From positions 2,237,645 to 2,301,644 of the forward strand of contig NC_049985.1 in assembly GCF_000003815.2 (NCBI RefSeq): 64,000 bases of DNA. The letters run 5' to 3'. A model generated the notes under the pieces. The model was given only the letters and a program-made list of their open reading frames with translations. It made no database searches and had not been told where the DNA came from. Shown one piece after another: positions 11,352-26,300 of this stretch. Numbering within the stretch: the stretch's first letter is position 1; every line of letters starts with the position of its first letter. Position numbers and translations under genes: made by a program. This stretch comes from Branchiostoma floridae (taxonomy: Eukaryota > Chordata > Leptocardii > Amphioxiformes > Branchiostomatidae).

Positions 11352-14300
11352 TCACAAACTGTGTTGCGCTGCGTGTCCCGCCGCCGGCTGCGTAACGCTG
11401 GCGACGCTGCACGTCTGGCCGTCCCCGCCCGACCACAGCAGGTAAAGCAGCACCAAGGACAGGGACAACAGCAGCACCACCAGCAACTTCTGTAGGCGCA
11501 GAGTCTGGGAGATGTTCTCTTCCAACCGCTGGGACGTACTGGAAATGGCACCAACCTGAAGATAACAGAATATAGTTAGACACATTTGATACCTCCAGAC
11601 TAGCTGTAGACATCATCTGTGGCATCAAATGGCTGAGAGGCTAGGCTAGAGGCTTCTGTATGCGCAGAGTCTGGAAGACGTTTTCTTGTAACCGCTGGGA
11701 CATACTGGAGATGGTACCAACCTGAAGATACCAGAATATGTTTAGACACATTTTATACCTTCCTACGGTATGGGAGGACCTAAGGTAAGGTAAAGTAAGA
11801 CTAGCTCTGTGCATTATTAGAGGCTAGGTTAGGGGCTCAGGGTCTGGGGGAGGGTCTCTTCTAACCACTGGGACGTACTACAAATGGTACCAACCTGGAG
11901 ATACCAGAATATGCTTAGATACATTTCACAGCTCTAGACCAACTCTAGCCATCACTAGAGGTTAGGCTAGGGGCACAAGATTGAGAGGTTCTCCTCCAAC
12001 TGCTGGGATGTACTGGAAGAATAGTGTAAAACAAACAAACAAGACAAATAGAAGTAAACTGAAAGGGATCTTACCGTCTGGGTGAGTTCTCGGACCTGTT
12101 TCTGCAGCCGTGCCATGTCTCCCTGCGGCGTGGCCTCCTGAAGCTCGGCCGCGTCGGGGGTCAGGTGGGCGCATCTAAGTCTGGGGATCGGGAGGGGAGC
12201 AAGGAACATATATAGTCCTGTAGCTGTTTAATCAGCAGAACTGTTGTCATGCTGAATCAACAGGCAGATATTTCCCTGTAGGTGCCTCCTCTCCTCTTTA
12301 TAAATCAGATGCTAAACATCAGTTAGTGATATAATAGGATATGATTTTGGAAATGGGCAGATGCTTCAGGTGATGCAGAGTGGGTTGAAGAAAGGATACT
12401 ACTTGAAACGTCTGACCATTTCCAAAATCATATCGATTCAGTTGCTTGAGTAACTGCTTTTTGGCATACCTCATTTCCTGACCTTCATTGACTTAACATT
12501 TCTTATACAAGTAGCCCCTATTACCATATATCATACATACATGCTTCAGGCCTCCCTTGCACTGTTATATCTCACTATATTTTTCTGTTACGTATTCATA
12601 AACATTTATCAAAAAGATGATACATGAAAATAAATAAATTCTACATGTTTTTCATTGCAGACCCTTGACTTGTGTTATGCAACTTGTCCCTAACCTGTGC
12701 TCCATGACGGAGCCCTTGGCTGCAGACTTCCAGAGCGCGGCCAGCTCTGCCGTGTTCTTCACCTCCTGCTGAACCTCCATGGACAGAACCAGGAACTTGT
12801 CTCGAGGTGTGGAGGCCTGATGACCTAAAGTGGTGTTCAGAATATAAATCAGATTTTATTTTATGTCACAGTTTTAAACCTTAAATCTGTACACAAAATA
12901 AAGCGCTTACCAATAAGCGCTTTTGATCAGTCTTCTGATTCTTATCAACTTGAAATGACCCAAAGCCTTTGTCACACATCCAGACTGGTATTGGGCTCTG
13001 CTGTAAGTGGCCTCTTTTGTTCCCAAGAAAATAATCCTGTTCAGAATCCAGTATCTTCACCTTGGGTCATTTCAACTTGATAAGGACCAGAGGACTGATC
13101 GAAAGCTTGTTGGTAAGTGATTTATTTTGTGTATGGATGTAAAACTTAAAATTGTGACGTGATGTTGACTACCATCGCAGATGAATTTACATTTGTTTAT
13201 GATAACAGATTTTATTTTGGTTCAGCTTATAACATGATACTCTCACGCACAAATTAAAGGAACTTGTCACGAGGCGTGGAGGCCTGTGACCTTGAGTGGT
13301 ATCAGAATAGAAGAAATCAGATTCTTTATAATTGATATAAAAGTACAAATGAAAGGCCACAAGTCGAGGAGGCTTGGTGACCTAAAATGGTGTTTAGAAT
13401 AGAAATCAGATTTTTTTCTTAGTTATTAGAGTAGTATCCCTGGTCAATCAGGATTTTATTCTTGATTTAACGTGCTGGCACATTACATAGGTGGCTTGGA
13501 GCCAGCTTGGTTTCAACAAAAAGGACCATACAATTCGTACAAATACTATACAGTAAATACAGAACATCCTTGTATACACTGCCAGATATAATGCAATGGG
13601 ATACCATCCCATCGTCAGAAATTGTGACTAACCAGGCTGTAGAAAGACATTGACGTCCACAGACACTCCTGGTGCGATCGGCCCCGAGCTGGGGCGCACT
13701 CGGTACTTCTCAGGCGATGTTGTCTTCACCTAACATTAGACACAGATGGAAATCTTTGTTCAATCTCAAGCTAATGTGGATGGACAAATTCAAAAATTGT
13801 CTTACTTTATTTCTAGAATTCCATTTGTCAAATTGACTGTAACAGTTACTATTCTTTTATGGGCAGTTAGGGTAAGATGGCATTTTATATAGGGTTAGGG
13901 TTACAGGAATGCCTTTAAACCTGCAGCCTCAAATTGGCATCATCAGAAAGAACTCTCGGGTCTGTACTTCTGAGCTGGAAACTGTTTTCAAAGTACTTGA
14001 TTAGAAATCCCTTTGATTCCTTATCTACACAGGACAAAAGCTACTGAAGCAACTAGATAACAGTAACAGTCAGACATTTAGCAGATGATAGCAGATAACG
14101 TTTAATCTAATATTGTTTAATCTGTGGACATTTCAGGTCCTGATTATCTTTTGTCAGTGACTTATTATCTGTATGCCTTACCTTGAAAGCCACAGTTCCG
14201 GCCGTTGTGTTAGTGAGAGTCAGAACCTGCTGCACCTCAGCACCCTCCGCATTCACAAACTCCAGCACATCCCCTGGACTGAAGGGGGGACAGCATGGTC

Positions 14301-17300
14301 ATCTTATTAAAATATTTGTTGAACTATCAGTATGTTGACCAACAAAATGTATGAACTGTAATTGTTCAAAATATTCCTTTTGGGTATTGCCACTGAACTA
14401 AACTGAAACATTTCCACCAAATACACACCCCTCTGACGTTATTGAACATTACATGTAAGTCATCAAAAACCATACTTCCAGCTCATACATTACAATATTT
14501 GCTTGAATCATTTGGCTTTCAAACGAACATTCTTTACAAGCCTTTGTGCAGAGTTGAAAACATGCTGCCATGTTTATTGTCATGCCATGACCAGTAAAGT
14601 GGGAAGAATCAAGATCTGGAGAGATGATATTTTCATGGTTTGTTGTTCAATAACATCAGAAGGGTGAATATTTGTGCAAATGTGTATGTTATTTAACAAT
14701 ATTACCACAATTGAACGTTATTTCAGGGAATTTTCAATTTTTATGTCATTGTTGTCGTTAGTATCTAAGAGGTTCAGAGAAAGGACACCTTACCATATCT
14801 TGAGGAGCTGTCCCTGATGTGCTGTTGCCTCTGCTGATCGCTTGTTTGAGGACAGCAGCTGCTGTACCTGCCTGTGTCTGTTAGGGGGCGTCAGTGGCTG
14901 CAGATAAGAATAAGAAACACAAATCATTATGTTCCAAAAACAATTTCATCAGGTCAGTAGAACATACTTTAGGATATTAAAGTTAAAGTTGTCCGTACAT
15001 CAGTAACAGATGCATAGGGGTGGTGCCCATCTCCATTTCTGTACTCTCTTGGAACTCACGACGTACCGAATGCAAGGCGAACACTCTAACCACTCGGCCT
15101 TTGCACCGGTACATAGGATATTGGAGGATATTGGAGTTTTCTTTTTCACAACCAGTATTAATGTTGCCTAACAGACATCTACCTCAGAGCTTCTAACTGG
15201 AATGCTGCTTCTCGATTGGTCAAGTTTCTCAGGTAGAACGCTAACGCTAGTTCACCTTTATCCGTGGGGTAACCTATATCCATTGTTTCTCAAAACAGCA
15301 CATCTAGGGATGTCAACTCGATGGATAGTTGTTTCAAATTGTAATATTTTCAAAATATAGCAGTTTGAAGTAACATTTTGTCGGCATGATAGCCCTAAAT
15401 ACCCTGCTTCAAAAAGCAACGGATATAGGTTACCCTGCGGATAAAGGTGAACTAGCATTACCCTAAACATAGGCTACTCAAGCAACTGCACAGATTTTGT
15501 AAACAGTCAGACATTTCAAGCAGCATCCACTATCTTTTTGTCTTCATTTCATTTACTTTTCAATTTATAGCTTTTTTTTATTGAACTCCTGTTGGTCTTT
15601 ATACTTTTCTCAGTCCCTGACAAAACACAGAGGATGCTCTGCAAAACATCTAACCATCTAAAACCATCCAGTTGCTTGGGTATCTGTTATCTTGAGAGAA
15701 ATTTCTCCTTACCCCTTTGTCAGATTTTGCGTCCCCTCCCGCTGCCCCAGAGTCACTGTGTCTTCTCCGCACGCTGTCCTTTGTGTCGGCTGAGAACGTC
15801 ACCTGTACTCAGGCAAAACATCATTCATAGTTAACATTATGTCATACCTGGGCCTCAACATTTGATACGGGTGTTCCGGACCAGGTGGTAAATATAGAAT
15901 ACAACATGGTGCAGTTCACATCACCCTCATTCCCAGCCCTCCCGCGGGTAGGATCGCTGAACGGCCAAAAGCATTATGTCACACCTGTCCAAGAAAACAC
16001 TTTACAATCCAAAATGCGCTGGAAATTGAGAAAATTTGGTGTCCTTGATAAAGAATTGTAACTGTCGATAATTCAAATATCAGATTTGGAGGTTGGAATT
16101 GCTGATGTTATAATTCTTGATCAAGGACACCAAATTTCCTCATCTTCTGGCGCATTGGTAGCATGTAAGCCGATTCAAATCCAAGAAACCTGAACCATTA
16201 CGGCATGAAAAATCATAGCCAGGATTACTTTTAAGTTGAAAGTATGATGTGCCAAGTATACTGACCTTTCTAGGGCTGGGGTTGTTGGAGACCTCCCCGT
16301 TGGCCCGTACCATGTTGGGGGACTCCGGAGGGGTGCCCCTGGGTGTGGAGGGGTTGGGCAGGTCGTCGTCAGGCAGGGGTGGGTACGTGTACTGGAATGT
16401 GTCCTGAAGAAGGGAGAGAAAAACACAATGTCAAGCTCAAATAATATTTCTACTTCTGTATTTATATTGTAAATCAGCATTACTTCCTTTTATAGATGTA
16501 GCAGACCACGCATTTGACAGCTACTAGTTATAATCTCAGTGGCAGCAGCAACAGATTTGGTATGGGGGGGGGGGGTATATTGCTGACCAAATTTCAGCAT
16601 ATGGGGTGCCAGAGACATGACAATCCTAACATTTTGAAATCTTGACCATCTGAAATGCCATTTCCTGCATTTTGAGGAGCAAACTTTGCTTGTAGACTAG
16701 GTTTAATAAAATTTTTATAAGTGAAAAAAGGGTTTCAGCTGACTTTTTTTTTGTGTGTGTGGGGGGGGGGGCCTCGTGCAACTTTTTCCAGAAAAAAAAC
16801 AACAAACTGGTGTGTCCTGAGCACCAGAACTCACCGTGCCTCCCATGCGGGTAGCCAGCTGGTCTGGAGCGATGTACTGCTGAACCTCGCTCCGATTCAC
16901 GAACTTGATCTTCTTGACCGAGTCAGGTGGCAGCCACGTTTTGATGATCTTCCAGGCAGCTGATGAGATGTGATTTTATTTATTTAAGTCACGCTTATAC
17001 ATTGGGGGATGGAGCAAAAGACAAAACACTCATAAGAAATACCCTCATAGATACAAATATGAAACATTGAATACGTGAAGCACTGTATGGTTTGTACTTT
17101 GACATTCGACTTATGCTTTAATTTATGTGTATTTTGTGGATGTTGAAAGACTTCAAGTTCCATATCCTGCTATCTTTTGCTATAAGCTGAAAACACAAGG
17201 CATTAATGTACTGCATACATTGTACATGTACATGCCTTAAGCAGTTTGAGTACCCAAAGAAGGTACCCAAGTATGGGAACTGCATATACAATTGAGCCAC

Positions 17301-20300
17301 TTACTGTTGAGAATCCATGGCATCTCATAGACCAGTAGGTAGGCTGGAGGAAAGAAATCATAGTGATGGTCAAAGATCTTTTTAGATATCCTTGACAAGT
17401 TAGAACTGTTAAGTAGAACATAATCTATCCTTGTCATGGCTAGTGAAAGATTAGACCTTCACTGAGCTAAGACTCGATCAAGATCAATTTCCGTTGTCTC
17501 AGTCAAAGAGGACTAAAGCAGAAGTTCACACATTAACTCTAAGCATGGCTCAGTGGTCATTGATTTTTCTATGTTACAGCACTTCATAGGAGGCCAAAGT
17601 GGTTTCACCTTCCGGCGAGTAATCCCTCACAGTTCATTTTCACTGAAAGTCTACCACATGATATATTGAATCTGATATCAATGGAGGGAAACTATAGCTG
17701 CTACCCAACAACTCTTGTGGCAGTGTAGGGTCTAATGCTTAGGGTGTCTGGCAGAGCTGTCTCCAGAGATTTTTCCTGTCCCTCTCATTGTTTGGGAGAC
17801 CATGATGTTAATTTCATTGTAGGAGCTGTGGTTTTAAGCCTACAAAAATACATTTTTATCATTCTCATGTCATTTCTGACCATCGCAACAAGCAAATGTC
17901 CGTCGTTGGATAGATGGACAATTTTTGGAGACACCCCTGGGTTTGGGGTCAATCCACTGACAAGTTCTGATGCTGTTTCCACAGGAAATGTATCTTTCAA
18001 AATTGCCTCACTTTACAAGTCAAAAAGTCAAAGTTCATGAATTAACATGAGGGACAGCTCTATATAATGTAGGGGTGAAAATAAGGAACCGGTGCAATGG
18101 CCGAGAGGTTAGAGTGTTCGCCTTGCATTCAATAGGCCGTGAGTTCAATCCCAGGCCGAGTCAAAGCAGTATGTACCATTTTTAAAGTCTTTGGTATGAC
18201 TCAGCCGAGGATCCACCTCACGGCCTACCGAAAGAAAGGCGAACACTCTACCCACTCGGCCATTGCACCGGTTCCTCACTTTCACCCATACATTATATAG
18301 AGCTGTCCCTCATGTTAAATGGAGGTCCCGTGTTTGAGGAGAGCAACAGCTTGAGATGGTTGAAGAGCCCATCACATTTATCAAAAAGAGAAGGGATCCT
18401 TCCTGGTGTGAGTGGATCAAACCTTACAGTCTGGTCTTACTTATCTGGGTTACTCTTGGACGCACTGTACTGATAATGCAAAACAAAGAAACAAACAGAC
18501 AAACAAAAATACAACTCACCAAGCATGTTGGGGAAGTAGTTCTTGAAACAGTTGATTAAGAATCTAATGAAGTCCATATCCTGGAAAAGAGAAGAAGAGC
18601 AGCACTTTGAAATTTCATACAGTAGAAGTCTGGAATGAAAATTTATAATTAATGAATGAATGAATGAAGATTTTATTGCACATTTTTGCCACACCGGGCA
18701 CAACAAGACATGTTGAAAAGATACAGTTCACAGATACAAAATGAGACAGTGGGAGCCGCTACCAGCCTTGTTTCTGCCTGGCTGCAACTTGTCATGCATA
18801 GTTGCATCCCAAATAAATAAAATGAAATGAAATGAGACTACAGTAGAAGCCGCTTAATTGCACGGTCTATTTGCCAGTGAATTTCGTGCAATTATCTGAC
18901 TGGTGCAATAATACGAAGTTATCTAGCTGGACCACACTGGTTTTGGATTTGGAGAGTCCGTGCAGTTAACAGAAGTGTGCGTTAATCCGTTGTGCAATTA
19001 ACTGGCTTCTACTGTATTGTTATTTATAATATCCATACTTTCAGCACCAAGGACAGAGTCTAGGTTTTCCTATTTTATGGTACCATTGATCATTTCTTAT
19101 AGATATGCCTCAAAGAGCACATTATTAAAACATTAAAAACCATGGTGGGATAAACTGGTGCTGCATTGTGGTTCACTAACTCCACTTAGGTGAAAATTAG
19201 AACCTATCTTCAATTACGGCCATCCTTCAGAAAGGACATTAAAAGGAGGTCACGTGTTTGAGGAGACCCACACTTTGAGCAAGTTAAAGATCCCGCCACA
19301 CTTATAAAAAATAGTAGGGTTCTTCTCGGTGTGAGTGGTTCAAATCCTTACTATTTAATGGCAGCAACTGGAGTAATTACTGTCTTATTGATGTCACTAG
19401 CTGCTGTGTTGTACAGGCTGCCATTACAGATCCTTGCTATTTAGCTGTGCAAGCTCCTTGCAATTCAGCCCCTGGCTGCAAAGAGAGAGTAGTCTATCCA
19501 GCAAATAACAATAACATAACAAGAACAATAACCTACCATACGTCGATGTAGGTTAGACATCCAGGTAATAAGATACACCAAAAAGGAATAACCTACCATG
19601 TTGCCCAGGCCCGTTTCTAACATGTCGAACACGATGGTCATCTGTTTCCCCTGGTGCCTTGTGCTGAGCCTCTCCAGCCAGAAGACCAGGAAGCGACACA
19701 GCTCCTGGTACTTGGACGAGTCCTTCTTGTGTAGCTTCGCGATGAATATCACTGCGGAAGACAAAAACAAGCGGAGGTTTGTTTGTTTGTTTATTTGTAC
19801 AAGGAAAGACATAAAACATAATACAAAAGCAGTAACGCTAGTTCACCTTTATCCACGAGTAACCTATGTCCGTTGTTTTTAAAGAGTGGGGTATAGTAGG
19901 GATATCAAGACTGTGGTTTCAAAATATTGCAGTTTGAAATCACTGTTCATCTATTCTATAACTAGATACCCTGTTTTTGTAAAAGCAACAGATATAGATT
20001 ACCCGGCTGATAAAGGTAAACTAGCATTATATAAAAACAGGTGCAAGCAGAGGGAAAAGCGTATGTAGCTTAAACTAAGCCCTCCTGCCCTATCCTAGGC
20101 TAAATCAATTACAATTGATAAATGATTCAAGTAATATACATAGTGTGGTAGCCGTAAATGCTAAATAAAAAGTTATCTGAAAACCAGTTTAACTCAATGA
20201 AGAGCTTATATTCGATGGAAGACAGATGCTATGAACAGGATCATTGTACCAGGAAAATTCCGCTGGCTCTTTTCGATGAATACATTGAACGGTGGACTAT

Positions 20301-23300
20301 GGAACGTCAGGTCCTAGGAGGTGTTTGATTTTCAGAGAATCAAATTCTATCGAATAAATGAGCTATATTTTGTCCTTTTTGAAAAATGTGGGATGTCTAT
20401 GCTCTTCCCATTCATTTTGATGGACAGTCACCTGCACATGTATACAAATGAAAATTCTGACAACTGCTGCACTAATGCTACATGCAAATGTCAAGGCCCT
20501 TCAGGCTTAGCCTGTCTTGTGTTTTCACGCAAGGATCACCTCTGTGCACTATTCAGTAAAAGGTCCACGTACATTTACAACGTGTGCTAAATGGTGCCTT
20601 CAGGCATTTGTGTTTCATCCCTGATACAACAAAAGACTGTATATTTTATTTCCCCTATAGGGAAGGTAAATATAATTAGATGTACATGTATCACATGTGT
20701 GTTGAATGGTGTCCTGAGGCATTCATGTTCCATCCCAACAAAAGCGCCAAAAAACTAAATATACATGTAATTGGATATTCAGGATGTAGGATACTAGCCT
20801 GAAGCAGCTGACAGCCAGTTTCTGTTCCTTAGGGGCTATACCAAGTTGATTTGTTGTTTCTCAGATTGAAAAAAAATAATATAATGTGCTTATCTTTATG
20901 AAAACGAAAATTGAGAACCAGGTTTGTGCAATTAGTTTAACAGAGTGAATACACTGTCATATTGGAGTTTTCCTCTGTTCCTTATAATATAATGTCTGCT
21001 TGCTACATTTTCACCTTCAGATGTCCAAAAATAGATCTGCACAGTCTTAGAAGCTATACGACTCAGGCATATGGTGCCTTCAACCATCCATGTTCCATCC
21101 CTGACATGAAAAAAGACTGCATACAAATGTATTTCCTTTCCCATATAAGGAATGTAATATAGTGTACTTTGGCTTCTATGATGTCTGCTTGCTACATTTG
21201 TACCTTCAAATGTCCAAAAATAGATTTGTATGGTCTTAGAAGCTATACCATTCAGAAAGAGGTCCATGTACATGCACCACATGTGTGCTAAATAGTGCCT
21301 TCAGGCTTTCATGTTCCATCCCTGACATGACAAAAGACTGTACATTTCCTTTCTCCTAGAAGGAAGGCAAATATAATGTACCATAATATATATGTAGGAA
21401 ACTCTTTAGCTTGTAGGGGCTGACAGCCAGTTTCTATTCGTTAGGCTACACCAATTTGATTTGTTGAGTCTTGGATTTTTCAAAAACTAGAAAACATAAT
21501 GAAAACAAAGTTTGAGGACCAGGATCGTGCCTTGGTGCAATCAGTGTTACAGAGTGGATACAGTAACATTTGAAGTTTTCCTTTGGCTTTAATGGAGTCC
21601 ACTTACTACATTTTCACCTCAACATCTCCAAGAACCAAGGAAATGAAACACCTCTGTACATGACTATGTAAGTATAAGGTCCACGAACATGCGCTACATG
21701 TGTGCTAACTATAAATGGTGCCTTCAGGCATTCATGCATCCCTGACATGACAAAGGACTGTACATTTCCTTTCCCTTATAGGGAAGGCAACTATGATTAG
21801 ATGTGCACTACACAAACATGCACAGCATGTGTATGCAGGAAGCTCTTAAGTCTAGAGGCACCCACAGACATTTCCTGTGCCGGAAATACATATTTAATAA
21901 TCATTTTGAAATGGTGAATGCCAAAAATATGAATGGGGGTAGGTATCAAAGGTACTCCAGTGATCCAATTTAACTACCAGGGCACTGAGCAAAAAACACT
22001 TTTGTAATGACAGCTACAAAAAAATGTATAATTTACATTTTCTGGCGAAAAAAAGATAATCTTAAAGGCATCTATCGCATAAATGAGACATGTGCACAAG
22101 GGGTTTAGTCCACTCTATTTCCAGCTGGAAAATGACTAAGTCTAATCCAGTTAGGAGAAATGACAAATGTCAGGAGGAGCAGAAGAAATGGAGGGAGAAC
22201 AATATGTTTCACTCCCAGACCTGGGGCGTGGAGTGAAATGTAATTGAATGCACAACATATGTATGCAGGTCACTCTGAAGCCTGTAGGCACTCACGAAAT
22301 ACAAAAATATCCACCACATATGTCACAGGACACACGTTCTAAGTCTAAATAGCAGAACAAATGGTGTAAGAACAATATATTTCATTCCCATACCAGTGGT
22401 GTGGACTGAAATACAATTAAATGCACAACATATATATGCAGGGCACTCTAAAGCCCTCACGAAATACAAAAACATCCACCTCATCTGTCACAGGACACAC
22501 GTTCTGAGTCTAAATAGCATAGGAGAAACAGAACAAATGGTGTAAGAACAATATATTTCACTCCCATACCAATGGTGTGGACTGAAATATAATTATATGC
22601 ACAACATATGTATGATTAAATGGCATTGCACATATGTATCACCATCATCATCATCGGTCGGCTGCAGAGCAGTCGACTGCAAGCTTCCTCCAGTTCCGTC
22701 TACCCGTCTACAACATCTGTATGCAGGGCACTCTAAAGCCCTCACGAAATACAAAAATATCTACCTCATCTGTTACTGGACATATGTTCAGAGTCAACCC
22801 GTCACCTCGCGATGCTATCTACCACACAAGCACACAAACCGTGGCTTTGCAAGCTTGGAGGCATTACAGTAGGGCTAAACTGGGCTTGCAGGAACATTGA
22901 GCTGTCTGGGTAACTCACAGATTGCTACCAAGCCACATCACCTTGGTAAACCCTTTCCACTGACACTGGCATTGCCACCACCACTGCCTCCTTCAATCAA
23001 AAGGAAACGCTGGGTCTGGGTCTATGCAGCCCTTACTGAGTATGCACTCTTGCTGTAGGAACTATCACACATATAGATGTCAGGGGTCGAAATACACATA
23101 CTTAACTTGCAATTTGCACATAATTTTTGAGATTTGTATGTAAAAAATATTCTGAACTTGCAATCTTGCATGTTGAAAATACCTGGCCTATAGTAAAAAT
23201 ACTGAGGCCATGGTGCCTTTGCTTGTCTGACGGGGATCGTCACTGGTCGTCAGTAGGTGTTAGAAATAATCAAATTGGGCTTTGCTGCAAACTTACATGC

Positions 23301-26300
23301 TGAATATGTGGATATCTTTCCAAAATTTCAAGTTCTGTCTACATTTTCATGCGCCGATTTCTGTCCGCCAAAAGTGACAGAATGGGCAAAATTCTTATCT
23401 GTCCTGAGCAGCAAAATTCCGCCAAATGACGGAATGATAGATGCTGGCTAGAACATTGCTGCATTTTGCATGTAAATTTTTCAAATTGCACGTAAAATTT
23501 TTGCCAACTTGCAATTTTGCATGTAGCAAAAAAAAACTATTTCGATCCCTGGATGTAATAGCCTTAATGTATTTAGAATAATGTTCTTGGTTGTCATTCT
23601 GTCGATGTCAAAACCGCAATTGCATTGATATTATCTTTGTCTCTGTCAGCAGGGCTAGCCCTTTGTAATAGCCACAGTCTAGTCAGGCAGCCGTCTGTGT
23701 GTGTTGAACATTAGCTTTAAAGTCCTTCCTGCATCAAATGGTGCATAGGGAGGCACTCATCTCTGGATATATGAGAATTCTTGTACACAATCAAATTAAA
23801 CTTACTTGCTGACGTTTCGATGTCTGTCAGACAGATAGATCAGAGAAGACAACAGACGGATCCGTTGGATTAAAGAAGCAGTCTGAATAAGGAAGTCCAC
23901 CCCAGTGATGAATCGGGACGAGGGGGGATACAAGCTGAGCCACGTTTGGGATAGTGCTCTTCTCGCCGCAAAAGCGCCACCTACATCGGCTACATATAGC
24001 GGCGAGAAGCAGAACTCCAGTCAGAAGCTCTGAGGAAGATGTCTGACAGACATCGAAACGTCAGCAAGTAAGTTTAATTTGGTTGTGTACAAGAATTCTC
24101 ATATATCCTATATTCTACCAACCTGATGAAACTATTTTCGGAAGGCACTCATCTCTGTTCCAACAGCCCATGGGCCATGCAGCATTGTGCAATCACTACG
24201 GCTAGTCATTTCCCAAATGCTGAGTGCTAAGCAGACAAAGCAGCATGTACCATTTCTAAAGTCTATGATATGACTTTACTGGAAACTCGTGACCTGCCGA
24301 ATGCCAGGCAAACACTCTAACCATTTGTCCATTGCGCCAGTGCATGCTGAACTCACTCACTCACTATCCATGGTTAGATTATACTGCTGCTGGGTTCTAA
24401 ACAAATAAATAAACTCACAGATGGGGTGCCCCTCCTTGTCCTCGTTGTGTGCAAACAAGGCTCCCTTCTCAAACATGGACACAGGAAGGCTGGACTCACT
24501 GATGTCTGAAATATGAAGTTCAGTTCAGAAATAACAAAGTTGGCATCAACCATTATGATGAACAGTTCATACACAGTTTGGGGCAAAATAGATAATGCCA
24601 GTTTACCGGTTTCTGTAAAACAATCATCCGTCGTGAACGATGGGAGAACCATGGTAAAGCAATCTATATCTATTGTTTTTAAAGGGTATTTAGGGATATC
24701 AAGTTGACGGACGGTGCACCTGGTTTAAAAGCAATGGATGTAGCTATAGGTTACGTCACAGATAAAGGTGAACTAGCATTATTCATATTTATATGATGTT
24801 GTCACACTATCCTTGCACATGTATTAGAAAGGTGTTCCTAATGATTAGTTATTGACTTTTAGCAATCAATCAATAAACACTCAAAGTCTGGCTGGAACAA
24901 TAGTAATATTTCAGTTTGATGTGTGTTGAAATCACATCAAGGAACTATTATTGGAAAGTTAACAACCTGTGCAGCTTCATACTTATATAGACCATGCCCA
25001 GATGCTTGTACAGCCACAGCTGTTACAAAGTCAAAAAGCTTTGACTGTAACTGTCGATCAACAGAACGTTATCAAATCTAAGGATTGCCAGAAACTAAAT
25101 CATATTTTCACTTGAAAATTGACTCCATCACATTGGCCAGGGCTTGGGAATGGGCAAATAATGGCTGGCCTCTAAAGATTGAGCAATGATCGGGAAAACA
25201 CCAGTCAATTATTACTGTAAATGTCCTTTAAAGCTCGCAGACTCGTCAGTAAGATTGAATTTGCTGCTGTGTGATGGGGGCTTTGAGAGAAAAACAAAAC
25301 ACAAGCCCCAGCTGTTGCACAGGGACAAGCTTTGACCATAATTGTTGATCACCAGACAGTTATCAAATTCAAGAATCGCCAGAGACTCAAGTGTATTTTT
25401 GGAAGGTGCTCTGGGACCAGCAAGTGTCAGCCAATCTCTGAAAATAGTGCTCAAGGATCAAGAGAACACAGGGCATCACTACAAGAAAAAATGACATTTA
25501 GAGCTCACAAACTTCTTAGCTGATTGATTTCCCTGCCACATGACAGGTGCTTTAGAGAGAAACAAAACATAAGTCACCATAAACTCCAAACAAAAAAGAA
25601 GACATTATTGGACTAATTATACTGTAATATCCAGCACAAAAATTGGACTCACCCAAATTTTCGACTGGACACCAACAGTCTTTGTCAAGGAATGAACAAT
25701 CCACTGCTGTTGTGATGTCACATTATGCAGATAGAACACATGACTCAGTAAGCAGTGGACCATAGGTTGCAGGAGGTCTATGGCGCCCACCGCGCAGTGG
25801 ATTGTTCAATCCTTGACAAAAACTGGTGGTGTTTAGTCAAAAATTTGTGTAAGTCCAATTTTGGTGTTGAATATTACAGTGTACCTAGTCCACTACTGAC
25901 TTCTACAAACACAGATGAACTTTCAAGTTGAAAAAATTGAGTAACGATGAAGAGGAAACCGGGCAAATCAAACTATTAAACTTCTTTTTTTTTACTTATT
26001 CTGTCACTGAATCCATGTTATTCTTTACCAAAGATAAAAAGGAAAAAAATATTTGTACAGGCATTATAAAATCTTTGTTTCTAGATTCTTGCATAAGATA
26101 ACCGAAGCCTAAATAATATATCACAGCCGAAAGTGACATTTTGAGCTCGCAGACTCATTGGCTGATCAATTTTTCTGCTGTGTGGCTTTAGAGAAAGACC
26201 AAAACACAAGTCACCATAAGATCCAAACAAACAAACAAACAAACCATAAACTCCAAACTCCTTCCTCCACTTGAGTGCGCTGACCAGCATGTCGTAGGCT

